The notes beneath the pieces were generated by a model. The model was not told the DNA's origin and made no database searches. It was given only the letters and a program-made list of their open reading frames with translations. This document shows, piece by piece, positions 9,732 through 17,607 of a stretch of 64,000 nucleotides of DNA. Position 1 is the first letter of the stretch. Each line of letters starts with the position of its first letter. The position numbers were made by a program, and so were the translations under genes. The stretch is from Flavobacterium cheniae (GTDB lineage: Bacteria; Bacteroidota; Bacteroidia; Flavobacteriales; Flavobacteriaceae). The DNA is taken from NCBI RefSeq assembly GCF_004363695.1, contig NZ_SNZC01000001.1, forward strand, positions 556,431 to 620,430. The letters run 5' to 3'.

Positions 9732-10667
9732 ATGAAACGTTATATAACATCAAAAATAACTTCTTTAATGCTGTTAGTTTTAACTACGCTTGGAGTTATA
9801 AACGAGAGTGCTGCTCAGCAAGATTCTCAATATACCATGTATATGTACAATACCGCTAATGTAAATCCGGCTTATGCGGGTTCCAGAGAAACAATTACTG
9901 CTTTTCTGTTACATAGAAATCAATGGGTTGGATTAGATGGCGCTCCAGTAACCAATAACTTTGCAATCAATGCTCCATTAGGAGATTCAAATTTTGGTTG
10001 GGGAATATCATTTGTTAACGATCAATTAGGGCCAACATCTGAAAACGAAATATCAGCAGATTTAGCTTATTTCATTCAAATTTCTGATAATTTCAAATTG
10101 TCATTAGGCTTAAAAGGAACAGCTAACCTATTCAAATTGGATATTAATAAATTGGATATTTATAATCCTCTAGATCCTGAATTTCAAAATATGGATACTG
10201 AATTTTCTCCAAACATTGGTGCTGGATTGTACTTGTTCTCTGAACAAACCTATCTAGGAGTTTCTGTTCCTAATGTCTTTGAAACCTATCATTACAATGA
10301 TAATAATACACAAATCAACAAAGAAAAAATGCACTTTTATGTTATTGGTGGTCACGTTTTTGAATTTAGCGATAACCTCAAATTCAAACCTGCATTTTTA
10401 ACAAAAGCGGTTGAAGGTGCTCCAATTCAAATCGACTTAACTGGAAATTTCCTAATTCATGAGAAACTAACCCTTGGTGCTTCTTATCGTTGGGATGCTT
10501 CAATAAGTGCCTTAGCCGGATTCCAAATTTCTGATTCTTGGTTCATTGGATATGGTTACGATATGGAAACAACCGAACTTGCCAATTACAATTCAGGTTC
10601 ACATGAAATTTTCTTACGATACGAATTCTTTAATAACAATCGAATCTCTGACCCTAGATTCTTCTAA
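9732..10667 (+). CDS. PorP/SprF family type IX secretion outer-membrane protein (copy 2)
   Basis: 311 residues with a slightly longer signal peptide than copy 1 (cleavage expected after the A-A-Q near residue 29). The mature protein begins with the family motif Q-D-S-Q-Y-T-M-Y-M-Y-N and N-P-A-Y-A-G-S-R, and most of the barrel, including the final F-L-R-Y-E-F-F-N block, is shared with copy 1. It starts 6 bp after the adhesin stop codon and ends 10 bp before the second PorE-like gene. By analogy with SprF it should help export the adjacent 1414-residue adhesin. Which copy serves which adhesin is inferred from position only. Confidence 0.9.
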   Translation: MKRYITSKITSLMLLVLTTLGVINESAAQQDSQYTMYMYNTANVNPAYAGSRETITAFLLHRNQWVGLDGAPVTNNFAINAPLGDSNFGWGISFVNDQLGPTSENEISADLAYFIQISDNFKLSLGLKGTANLFKLDINKLDIYNPLDPEFQNMDTEFSPNIGAGLYLFSEQTYLGVSVPNVFETYHYNDNNTQINKEKMHFYVIGGHVFEFSDNLKFKPAFLTKAVEGAPIQIDLTGNFLIHEKLTLGASYRWDASISALAGFQISDSWFIGYGYDMETTELANYNSGSHEIFLRYEFFNNNRISDPRFF

Positions 10668-10677
10668 AAAATTGATT

Positions 10678-12585
10678 ATGAAAACGATATATATAATATT
10701 ATCAATAATAGGTTTCTCATTTTCAGTTTGGTCTCAAAATGCTCAAATTGCGGAAGCCGATAAAAAGTACAACAAGTATTCATATGTTGATGCTATTGAG
10801 ATTTATGAAAAAGTAGCCGAAAAAGGATATGAATCTCCCGAGTTGTTCCAAAAACTAGGAAATGCCTATTATTTCAATAGTAATTTACTAACTGCTGCTA
10901 AATGGTATGGAAAACTATTTGAATTGAATCCAGAACAAGAACCTGAATATTATTTTAGATATGCACAAGCACTAAAAGCTTCTGAAGAATATGAAAAATC
11001 AGATGCTTACATGGCTAAATTCTATGAGAAAAGTCCAGACTCTAGAGCTAAATTATATGCAGAAAACAAAGACTATCTAAAAGATATTGAAATTCATTCA
11101 GGGAAATTCACCGTTACTCCTACTGATATTAATTCTGAATTTTCAGATTTTGGAACAGCCTTTTTTGGAGACAAAATCGTGTATTCATCCTCTCGAAAAG
11201 AAGGTGCGCTATACAAAAAAATCAATCCTTGGACCGAACAAAATTATAGAGATTTATATGTTGTAGAAAAAGACAATGCTTACAAATTAAGTAGTCCAGT
11301 CAACTTTTCGAATGTGATTAATACAAAATACAACGAGTCAACTCCTGTATTTTCAAAAGATGGCAAAACCATATATTTTACCAGAAATAATTTTAATTCT
11401 GGAAGAAAAGGAAAAGCAGATGATAAAAGTACTTTAATCAAAATTTACAAAGCTAGTTTGATTGATGGCAATTGGACCAATGTAAAAGAACTTCCTTTCT
11501 GCAGTGATGATTATAGTACGGCTCATCCAGCATTAAGTTTTGATGAAAAAACCTTGTACTTCGTATCTGATATGCCAGGAGGTTTTGGAAGTTCTGACTT
11601 GTACAAAGTGAATATTGACGGTAATGGAAATTTTGGAAAACCAGAAAATTTAGGCAAAACAATTAATACCGAAAGTAAAGAAACGTTTCCTTTCCTAGAC
11701 GACGACAACAATTTATACTTTGCCTCTGATGGTTATCCTGGATTAGGTGGTTTGGATATTTACAAAGCAAAAATAACAGCTACAGGGTATGAAAAACCTA
11801 TGAACATGGGAAAACCAATCAATAGTCCGCTTGATGATTTTTGTATCATTATGGATAAAGAACATAAAGGGTATTTATCATCAAATCGTATAGGAAGCGT
11901 GGGTTATGACGATATTTACAGTTTTACCAAATGTAATTACATCGTAGAAGGTTTTATTACCGATGTAAAAACTGGCGAAATCTTAATAGATGCAACCGTT
12001 GAAATCTTTGATGAAAACCGTAAAAAAGTAACTGAAACCAAATCTAATGCTTTAGGAAAATACAGTTTGGCCATTGAATGTAGAGAAAACTATACGATTA
12101 GAGCTTCTAAAAAAGATTATGAATCTGCAGAGAAAATGTTTGTTTCTGAAAATGTAGATAACCTTTCAATAGTGAATTTAGCATTAGACCGAAACGTATT
12201 CTTAGTAGAAACTGGAACCGATTTAGCTAAAGTATTTGATATCAGTTTGATTTATTTTGATTTAGACAAATGGAATATCCGACCTGATGCTGCTAAAGAT
12301 TTAGAAAAAATCATAGCCGTGATGAAACAAAATCCAGATATGAAAGTGGATATTCGTTCTCATACCGATAGCCGACAAACTCATAAATATAACGAAACAT
12401 TATCTAACCGAAGAGCTAAAGCCACCATGGATTTCATGATTAAAAATGGAATTGATAAATCAAGATTAACAGCTAAAGGTTATGGTGAAACCGAATTAGT
12501 AAACGAATGTAAAGACAACGTTCCTTGTTCTGAAGCCCAACACCAAAAAAACAGAAGAAGTGAATTTATAATTTTAAAAATGTAA
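10678..12585 (+). CDS. PorE-like TPR / beta-propeller / OmpA peptidoglycan-binding protein (copy 2)
   Basis: 635 residues, exactly the length of copy 1, with the same order of signal peptide, TPR helices, PD40 propeller, carboxypeptidase-regulatory-like fold and OmpA domain (S-H-T-D and N-R-R-S-E-F motifs near the C-terminus). The start at 10678 is chosen because it gives a clean signal peptide (M-K-T-I-Y-I-I-L-S-I-I-G); an in-frame extension upstream would overlap the SprF-like gene and has no signal. A hairpin follows the stop codon. It is the product of a cassette duplication with 3412-5319, and both copies look intact. Confidence 0.88.
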   Translation: MKTIYIILSIIGFSFSVWSQNAQIAEADKKYNKYSYVDAIEIYEKVAEKGYESPELFQKLGNAYYFNSNLLTAAKWYGKLFELNPEQEPEYYFRYAQALKASEEYEKSDAYMAKFYEKSPDSRAKLYAENKDYLKDIEIHSGKFTVTPTDINSEFSDFGTAFFGDKIVYSSSRKEGALYKKINPWTEQNYRDLYVVEKDNAYKLSSPVNFSNVINTKYNESTPVFSKDGKTIYFTRNNFNSGRKGKADDKSTLIKIYKASLIDGNWTNVKELPFCSDDYSTAHPALSFDEKTLYFVSDMPGGFGSSDLYKVNIDGNGNFGKPENLGKTINTESKETFPFLDDDNNLYFASDGYPGLGGLDIYKAKITATGYEKPMNMGKPINSPLDDFCIIMDKEHKGYLSSNRIGSVGYDDIYSFTKCNYIVEGFITDVKTGEILIDATVEIFDENRKKVTETKSNALGKYSLAIECRENYTIRASKKDYESAEKMFVSENVDNLSIVNLALDRNVFLVETGTDLAKVFDISLIYFDLDKWNIRPDAAKDLEKIIAVMKQNPDMKVDIRSHTDSRQTHKYNETLSNRRAKATMDFMIKNGIDKSRLTAKGYGETELVNECKDNVPCSEAQHQKNRRSEFIILKM

Positions 12586-12606
12586 TCTCAATGTTTTCAT
12601 GACGAC

Positions 12607-12645
12607 GAAAAAGCAGTTGTTGATATTTTTCTCAGCTGCTTTTTC
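12607..12645 (+). terminator. Probable terminator after cassette 2
   Basis: A 10-bp stem (GAAAAAGCAG with CTGCTTTTTC) around a T-rich loop, 22 bp after the second PorE-like stop codon. The outer stem resembles that of the terminator after cassette 1 (AAAAGCAG core). Confidence 0.6.
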
Positions 12646-12722
12646 AATTTTATATGTAATAAAAGTTTTATATATTTGATTGTTACAAATAAGTCTTAGC
12701 TATTTTTTCGAATTAGAGTCAT

Positions 12723-13331
12723 ATGAGAAACGCAATTATTTTGGTGCTTTTAATTTTAATTCTTTCCACTGGTCAAATAATGGAATTAAATTTTCCTTTA
12801 TCATTAAATATTTTTTTAGTTATTTTAATTTTTACTTTAATAATTTTTTGGGAGTTTTCTGTTTTAAATAAAAATTTTATATCTGACTTTAAAATTCGTA
12901 ATTGTAGTAGAAAATTAAAATTTGGAAGTTTTATCAATGCACTTTTTTGGACTAGTATAATGCTCTATGACAGTAAACTGAAAAGCTTTTTTTTTATAAT
13001 TCTAATTATGTGGTTGTATCCATTAATTGATATAATAATAGTGTATGTCTACAGAAAAAAGCAACCATATACTATTTTTATAAATGATAATAATTTGATT
13101 TTGAACTTGCCTTGGAAAAAAGAAAGAGATTTGTCTGAATTGACAGAGATTACATTTGATAGATTTTCTAAAGATCTAGAACTTAGTTTTAAAACAAAAA
13201 GTGATATTACAGTACAAACAAAAGAGTACAATAAGCAAGAAATTGATAAATTTATTGAAATCATAATAAGCAAAACTAAATATAATATTTCTATTCCTAA
13301 AAATTACATCTTAAGTAAAGAAAACAGTTAG
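12723..13331 (+). CDS. Hypothetical membrane protein with soluble C-terminal domain
   Basis: 202 residues. Hydrophobic segments at about residues 3-20, 28-46, 67-80 and 85-108 are probably membrane-spanning. The C-terminal 80 residues are soluble and strand-rich (I-F-I-N-D-N-N-L-I-L-N-L-P-W-K-K followed by alternating strands and a last helix), which suggests a small PH-like fold. I do not recognise the family. The gene stands alone between two hairpins and its very A+T-rich codons contrast with the neighbouring cassette. Confidence 0.6.
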   Translation: MRNAIILVLLILILSTGQIMELNFPLSLNIFLVILIFTLIIFWEFSVLNKNFISDFKIRNCSRKLKFGSFINALFWTSIMLYDSKLKSFFFIILIMWLYPLIDIIIVYVYRKKQPYTIFINDNNLILNLPWKKERDLSELTEITFDRFSKDLELSFKTKSDITVQTKEYNKQEIDKFIEIIISKTKYNISIPKNYILSKENS

Positions 13332-13374
13332 TTAACTATAGCGTGCAACAATTATACTTTAATTTAAACAAACA

Positions 13375-13410
13375 AAAAAGCAGCTATTCTTTTCAAAATA
13401 GCTGCTTTTT
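13375..13410. terminator. Bidirectional terminator between convergent genes
   Basis: Perfect 14-bp stem (AAAAAGCAGCTATT with its complement) with A run on one side and T run on the other, between the converging membrane-protein and CAP-domain genes. It can stop transcription from both sides. Confidence 0.85.
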
Positions 13411-13430
13411 CTATAAACAAACATGAAATT

Positions 13431-13922
13431 TTATTTTTTAATGAACATATTAGTGTAGTATTTTCTACCTTGATCGTCCATTTTAATTGCAGCTCCAAAA
13501 TGTGTGTAATCACCTTCTAAGTTCGCTTTGTGTCCTGTGCTGTTTGCCCAGGCTGTTACTGTTGCTTGTGCAGTAGAATAAGCAAAAGCCACATTCTCTC
13601 CTACTCGGTAAGCTCCTAACACTTCTTGTAAATTTGATTTTCTTTCATCAAAACCTGCATGTGTTACTGTTTGGTTAGCCAACATGTAAGCATTGTGCTC
13701 TGCTGATTTGTATGAAATGTGTTCTATAATTTGTAACGGATTTAAACCTACTGAAACTCGGTAAGCGTTAACTTCGTCTAATAATTCCAATTCAATTGCG
13801 CTATGAGTATAGCTTTTAGCTGTTTCGATTGGTTCGTTTGCACTTTCGCTATCAGACGAACAAGAAGTTAAAGATGATAAACCAATTGTTAGGGCAAAAA
13901 GAGTAATCATTAATTTTTTCAT
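13431..13922 (-). CDS. CAP (SCP/PR1-like) domain lipoprotein
   Basis: 163 residues from the start at 13922, chosen because it yields a lipoprotein signal (M-K-K-L-M-I-T-L-F-A-L-T-I-G, lipobox L-T-S-C near residue 21); a longer in-frame reading has no signal and would run over the promoter. The mature part is a CAP domain: N-A-Y-R-x-x-x-G-L-N-P-L, a central S-A-E-H-N and H-A-G-F motif, G-E-N-V-A and W-x-x-S-x-G-H. CAP proteins are extracytoplasmic and of varied function; the substrate here is unknown. It is monocistronic, with a consensus promoter upstream. Confidence 0.88.
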   Translation of the reverse strand: MKKLMITLFALTIGLSSLTSCSSDSESANEPIETAKSYTHSAIELELLDEVNAYRVSVGLNPLQIIEHISYKSAEHNAYMLANQTVTHAGFDERKSNLQEVLGAYRVGENVAFAYSTAQATVTAWANSTGHKANLEGDYTHFGAAIKMDDQGRKYYTNMFIKK

Positions 13923-13992
13923 GAGTAGAGAGTTTTTAGTTGTTGTTGTGTTAATAAACACTAAAAATCGATTAAGTGATTGATTAACAAGA

Positions 13993-14023
13993 CAAATGTA
14001 CAAAAACATCGGTAACGTGCAAA
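13993..14023 (-). promoter_or_regulatory. Consensus Bacteroidota promoter of the CAP-domain gene
   Basis: On the minus strand a TTTG -33 box (14020-14023) lies 19 bp before a perfect TAnnTTTG -7 box (TACATTTG, 13993-14000), about 70 bp upstream of the start codon. Confidence 0.7.
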
Positions 14024-14104
14024 AAAAATCGATGAAATGCATCAAAATTTAACGTTTTAAACATTTGGATATCAATTACTTACAACTTTACTTACAGAAA
14101 TAAA

Positions 14105-14134
14105 AAAATCCCAAGTTGTGAAACTTAGGATTTT
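14105..14134 (-). terminator. Terminator of pdxH
   Basis: 13-bp stem with one mismatch (AAAATCCCAAGTT against AACTTAGGATTTT), GTGA loop, and a T run on the minus strand, 27 bp after the pdxH stop codon. Confidence 0.75.
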
Positions 14135-14160
14135 ATATAAAAAAAGTAAAATATTGATTA

Positions 14161-14805
14161 TCAAGGTGATAATCGTTCTATTTTCCACTCATAATTGTCA
14201 GCTAATTGATAGCGAATTCTATCATGTAAACGATTAGGTCTTCCTTGCCAAAACTCCACTTCTACAGGTCGCACTAAAAAGCCACCCCAATGTGCCGGAC
14301 GCAAAATTTCTTTTCCTTCCCACTCTTTTTCTAATTGTTTTAAGTTGTCTTCTAAAAACTCACGATTCGGAATTACTTCACTTTGTGGCGAAACAATTGC
14401 TCCTAGTTTACTTCCATCAGGACGCGATGCAAAATAATTATCGGAAATATTCTCAGCCGTTTTTTCAGCAATTCCTTTTATAATAATCTGACGTTCCACT
14501 GTTGGCCAAAAGAAAGACAAACACACATTCGGATTATTTAAAATAGCTTTTCCTTTTTCCGAATTGTAATTGGTATAAAAAATAAAACCTTCTTCATTAA
14601 ATTTTTTAAGCAACACCACACGCGCTTTCGGAAAACCATCTAAACCAATTGTGGTAACGGTCATGGCGTTTACTTCCTCTGCAGCGTTTAAATCTTCCGC
14701 TTCATAAAACCATTTATGAAATAAGTTAATTGGATCTTCAGGAATTTGGTTTTCCAGTAATTCGCTCTTTTCGTATGATTTTCTATAATTGCTTAAATCT
14801 TTCAT
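14161..14805 (-). CDS. pdxH: Pyridoxamine 5'-phosphate oxidase
   Basis: 214 residues, the normal length. PdxH is an FMN-dependent cytosolic enzyme that oxidises pyridoxine or pyridoxamine 5'-phosphate to pyridoxal 5'-phosphate, the last step of vitamin B6 synthesis and salvage. Family features are the N-terminal F-H-K-W segment, A-M-T-V-T-T-I-G-x-D-G-x-P-x-A-R-V-V-L-L-K (FMN and substrate contacts), F-Y-T-N-Y-x-S-x-K-G, F-F-W-P-x-x-x-R-Q-I, and the C-terminal P-A-H-W-G-G-F and E-F-W-Q-G-R-P-N-R-L-H-D-R signature. It is transcribed alone, divergent from the sigma-factor operon. Confidence 0.97.
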   Translation of the reverse strand: MKDLSNYRKSYEKSELLENQIPEDPINLFHKWFYEAEDLNAAEEVNAMTVTTIGLDGFPKARVVLLKKFNEEGFIFYTNYNSEKGKAILNNPNVCLSFFWPTVERQIIIKGIAEKTAENISDNYFASRPDGSKLGAIVSPQSEVIPNREFLEDNLKQLEKEWEGKEILRPAHWGGFLVRPVEVEFWQGRPNRLHDRIRYQLADNYEWKIERLSP

Positions 14806-14927
14806 ATTATTAACTATCGTAGTTTCTACAAAGCAAAGTTACAAAGGGAAACTTGTTTTTTTACTAAAACAAAAATTAAAATTAAACCTTTTTGAATATC
14901 TTTAGTCTTATAAACAAATATCGCATT

Positions 14928-15470
14928 TTGCAAGACGAAAAAGCTTTCATATCCGAATTATTAAACCCGAAAACGCAAAATGAAGCGTTTCGAAAGCTCC
15001 TGCAATTGTATCAAAAACCATTGTATTATCATATTAGAAACATGGTTTTGAATCATGATGATGCCGATGATGTGTTGCAAAACACGTTTATAAAAGTATT
15101 TGGTAACCTTAAAAATTTTAAAGGTGATAGTAAATTGTATTCTTGGATGTACCGAATTGCTACTAACGAAGCTATAACTTTCATGCAACAAAGAGCAAAA
15201 AAACAAGGCATATCAAACGAAGAAGCGCAACAAAAAGCCATTAATAAATTAGAAAGTGATGTTTTTTTTGATGGAGATGACATCCAATTAAAATTACAAA
15301 AAGCAATTGCAAAATTACCTGATAAACAACAAATGGTATTTAAAATGAGATATTTTGAAGAAATCAAATACGAAGAAATGTCCGAAATTTTAAATACTTC
15401 GGTTGGTGCTTTAAAAGCAAGTTACCACATAGCCGCTAAAAAAATAGAAGAATTTTTACATACCAATTAA
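14928..15470 (+). CDS. ECF-type RNA polymerase sigma factor
   Basis: About 180 residues. Region 2 is clear: F-R-K-L-L-Q-L-Y, H-D-D-A-D-D-V-L-Q-N-T-F-I-K-V-F and L-Y-S-W-M-Y-R-I-A-T-N-E-A. Region 4 has L-P-D-K-Q-Q-M-V-F-K-M-R-Y-F-E-E and a helix-turn-helix ending S-V-G-A-L-K-A-S-Y-H. No ATG begins the frame; TTG codons at 14892 and 14928 are both possible. I prefer 14928, since the peptide from there begins at the conserved part and the sequence before it is A+T rich and could hold the promoter. It heads a three-gene operon with a membrane anti-sigma-like protein and a periplasmic sensor-like protein, so it probably controls an envelope-stress response. Confidence 0.9.
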   Translation: MQDEKAFISELLNPKTQNEAFRKLLQLYQKPLYYHIRNMVLNHDDADDVLQNTFIKVFGNLKNFKGDSKLYSWMYRIATNEAITFMQQRAKKQGISNEEAQQKAINKLESDVFFDGDDIQLKLQKAIAKLPDKQQMVFKMRYFEEIKYEEMSEILNTSVGALKASYHIAAKKIEEFLHTN

Positions 15471-15500
15471 ACCTTTACACAAAATTTTTGTCCAATAGAT

Positions 15501-15923
15501 ATGAAACCTTTTGACTTAGAAAATAAAAACGAAATAAAATCGGGATTTAAAGTTCCAGAAAATTACTTTGAGCAATTCGAAGCTAAAATGATGGCACAAA
15601 TTCCAGTAGAAAAAGAAACGAAAGTGGTTTCCTTATTCTACAGAAAACAAGTTTGGATAAGTGCTATTGCTGCCGTATTTTTACTTGCGATTGCAATTCC
15701 TGTTTATTTCAATATGGCAAGTGAAAGTAATTTAGACGCTTCAACTATTGAAAATTATTTAGCACAACAGCAAAATGTTGGTATAACAGAATTATCAAAA
15801 CACTTAACCGATGACGATATTATAGCATTAGAGAAAAATTTATCTCTAAACGAATCAAATCCTGATGCTGTTGAAGATTATCTTTCCGAATCGGAAAACT
15901 TAGATTATTATATTAACGAATAA
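15501..15923 (+). CDS. Probable membrane anti-sigma factor of the ECF operon
   Basis: 140 residues: a cytosolic N-terminal segment (F-K-V-P-E-N-Y-F-E-Q-F-E, common to such flavobacterial proteins), one transmembrane helix at about residues 52-71 (V-W-I-S-A-I-A-A-V-F-L-L-A-I-A-I-P-V) and an acidic outside part. The single-pass layout and position 30 bp after the sigma gene suggest an anti-sigma factor that holds the sigma factor at the membrane. No characterised anti-sigma domain is evident by eye, so the role is inferred from context. Confidence 0.75.
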   Translation: MKPFDLENKNEIKSGFKVPENYFEQFEAKMMAQIPVEKETKVVSLFYRKQVWISAIAAVFLLAIAIPVYFNMASESNLDASTIENYLAQQQNVGITELSKHLTDDDIIALEKNLSLNESNPDAVEDYLSESENLDYYINE

Positions 15924-15934
15924 ATTTACCCATT

Positions 15935-16384
15935 ATGAAAACGAAAATCTTATTTCCAATTATATTTCTTTTAGTTGCTTCATTATCTTTCTCTCAAGGT
16001 TTTAAAGAAAAAAGAGAAAAAGTTAAAGCACTAAAAGTAGCTTACATTACTGAGCAATTAGAATTGACTACAGATGAAGCTCAAAAATTTTGGCCTATTT
16101 ATAATGCATTTGACGATAAGCAAGGAGAATTACGTCATGAAAAAATGAAAAGTATTTTAGACCGATTTAAACCTGGAAATGTTGAAAAATTAAGTGAAAA
16201 AGATGCTTCTAATTCATTAATACAAATGGAAAAAATTGAAGAAGATTTATTCAATTTAAAGAAGAAATTCATCAAAGATTTACAAGGTGTAATTAGTGCT
16301 AAGAAAATCATCAAACTTAAAAAAGCCGAAGAAGATTTTAATAGAGAATTATTAAAACAAATGCGCGAAAAAAGAAGAGGATAG
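15935..16384 (+). CDS. Periplasmic Spy/CpxP-like sensor protein of the ECF operon
   Basis: 149 residues with a signal peptide ending near S-F-S-Q-G (residue 21). The mature part is all helical and highly charged, with an L-E-L-T-T-D-E-A-Q-K-F-W-P-I-Y-N segment that resembles the LTxxQ motif of CpxP/Spy proteins, and K/E-rich coiled-coil-like helices. Such proteins often follow ECF sigma genes in flavobacteria and are annotated as sensors of ECF sigma factors. It begins 11 bp after the anti-sigma-like gene and ends at a terminator. It probably senses envelope state; direct evidence is lacking. Confidence 0.78.
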   Translation: MKTKILFPIIFLLVASLSFSQGFKEKREKVKALKVAYITEQLELTTDEAQKFWPIYNAFDDKQGELRHEKMKSILDRFKPGNVEKLSEKDASNSLIQMEKIEEDLFNLKKKFIKDLQGVISAKKIIKLKKAEEDFNRELLKQMREKRRG

Positions 16385-16396
16385 TTATAAATTTTT

Positions 16397-16428
16397 AAAA
16401 AGCGTTCAGCAACAGTTGAACGCTTTTT
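16397..16428. terminator. Bidirectional terminator between convergent genes
   Basis: 12-bp stem (AAAAAGCGTTCA with TGAACGCTTTTT) flanked by A and T runs, between the ECF operon and the convergent BNR-repeat gene. Confidence 0.85.
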
Positions 16429-17451
16429 TTATTCCATTTGAAATCGAACCAACTTATTTCTTCCAGTTGCATAAAACACTTTTTCTGATTCAAATCTAAA
16501 AGTGAAAAAATCTTTGTCATCAGAGAATTTTGTCCAACTTTTACCAAAATTAGCCGAATAAAACATTCCTGTTCCACCAACAGAAATTAGCTGCTTTCCT
16601 TTGCTATTTGGAACAAATTGTACACACGAAGCGTATCCAAAAGCTTCATTTTCAGAGATTAATTTCCAAGTTTTTCCACCATTTTTAGTAATGGCTTTGT
16701 TGGCCCAATTTTGGTCTTGCTTCATGTAATTTCCGCCTGCAATTATTCCGATTTTTTCATTGTAAAAGTCCGCGGTAAAAATTCCGGTCATTTCCTCACC
16801 TTGAACAATTGGCGTTTCATAAACTTTCCAAGTTGCACCAAAATCTTTAGAAACAAAAACACGAGATTTCTTTCCACCCGAAACCATGAAAATCGATTTC
16901 CCTTTTATAGTTAAATTAGTATTACTAGTTGCAAAAGCGGCTTCACCTTCTGAAACTATTGGTAAAACATCGCAATTTACTTTTTGCCACGTTTTGCCTC
17001 CATCATTAGTTTTTATGAATGTTAAACAATTTTCAATTGGATCACCCATGGCAAATCCCTTTAATTCATCAACAAATTGCATACTGTCGTAAAACACTTT
17101 TTCGTGTTCTTCTTTATAAACTACAGTTTCTTCTAACGTTTTCTTATCAATACGAATTAACATCGCCGGATTTCCAACTGCTAAAATAAAAATGGCTTCT
17201 TTGGTTCCTGCAATGCTTCTAAATTCAGTATTTCTAGCAACTGATTGGACATCTTTTAGAATTGTAGTATCTTTTTTCTTATCGTAAAATCCGTAACGTC
17301 CTTTATCCATTCCCATCCACACTTTTTCATCGTCAACAAAAATGGCCCTGCAACTCAATTTAGTTTCTAGAATAACTTCCGATTTAAATTTTCCGCTTTG
17401 AGCTAATGTTGAAATACTCGTAAAAAACAGAAATGCAATTATTATCTTCAT
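16429..17451 (-). CDS. Secreted YCF48/BNR-like beta-propeller protein
   Basis: 340 residues with a signal peptide (cleavage expected near residue 17). It carries repeated Asp-box/BNR-type blades: T-N-D-G-G-K-T-W, S-K-D-F-G-A-T-W, T-K-N-G-G-K-T-W and S-A-N-F-G-K-S-W, which indicate a beta-propeller related to the YCF48/Hcf136 and sialidase-fold families. Databases often label such proteins oxidoreductases, but no cofactor-binding motif is visible. It is monocistronic and its function is unknown. Confidence 0.8.
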   Translation of the reverse strand: MKIIIAFLFFTSISTLAQSGKFKSEVILETKLSCRAIFVDDEKVWMGMDKGRYGFYDKKKDTTILKDVQSVARNTEFRSIAGTKEAIFILAVGNPAMLIRIDKKTLEETVVYKEEHEKVFYDSMQFVDELKGFAMGDPIENCLTFIKTNDGGKTWQKVNCDVLPIVSEGEAAFATSNTNLTIKGKSIFMVSGGKKSRVFVSKDFGATWKVYETPIVQGEEMTGIFTADFYNEKIGIIAGGNYMKQDQNWANKAITKNGGKTWKLISENEAFGYASCVQFVPNSKGKQLISVGGTGMFYSANFGKSWTKFSDDKDFFTFRFESEKVFYATGRNKLVRFQME

Positions 17452-17551
17452 TTGATGGGTTTTATTTTCAAATATAATGGAAATGTTTTAAAGCAAAAAT
17501 ATATTTTATAAATCACTAATTATCAATACCTTAAATCGTTACGAAAAACTT

Positions 17552-17567
17552 TGGCACAGTAATTGAA
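17552..17567 (+). promoter_or_regulatory. Candidate sigma-54 (-24/-12) promoter
   Basis: TGGCAC (17552-17557), five bases, then TTGAA (17563-17567). The GG and the G of the second box are 12 bp apart, as in -24/-12 promoters (consensus TGGCAC-N5-TTGCW). The expected start is about 30 bp upstream of the ATG at 17608. The second box has GA instead of GC, so the call is tentative. Confidence 0.5.
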
Positions 17568-17607
17568 TTATGAAAAGTAAAAATAAGAACCCTTAAACGA
17601 AAATATT

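Noticed and set aside
10546-10677. In-frame N-terminal extension of the second PorE-like gene
   Set aside because: It overlaps the SprF-like gene and lacks a signal peptide, while the ATG at 10678 gives the same start as the first copy.
12680-12871. Phe-rich 63-codon frame overlapping the start of the membrane protein gene
   Set aside because: Low-complexity Phe/Asn composition and full overlap with a better frame; a shadow.
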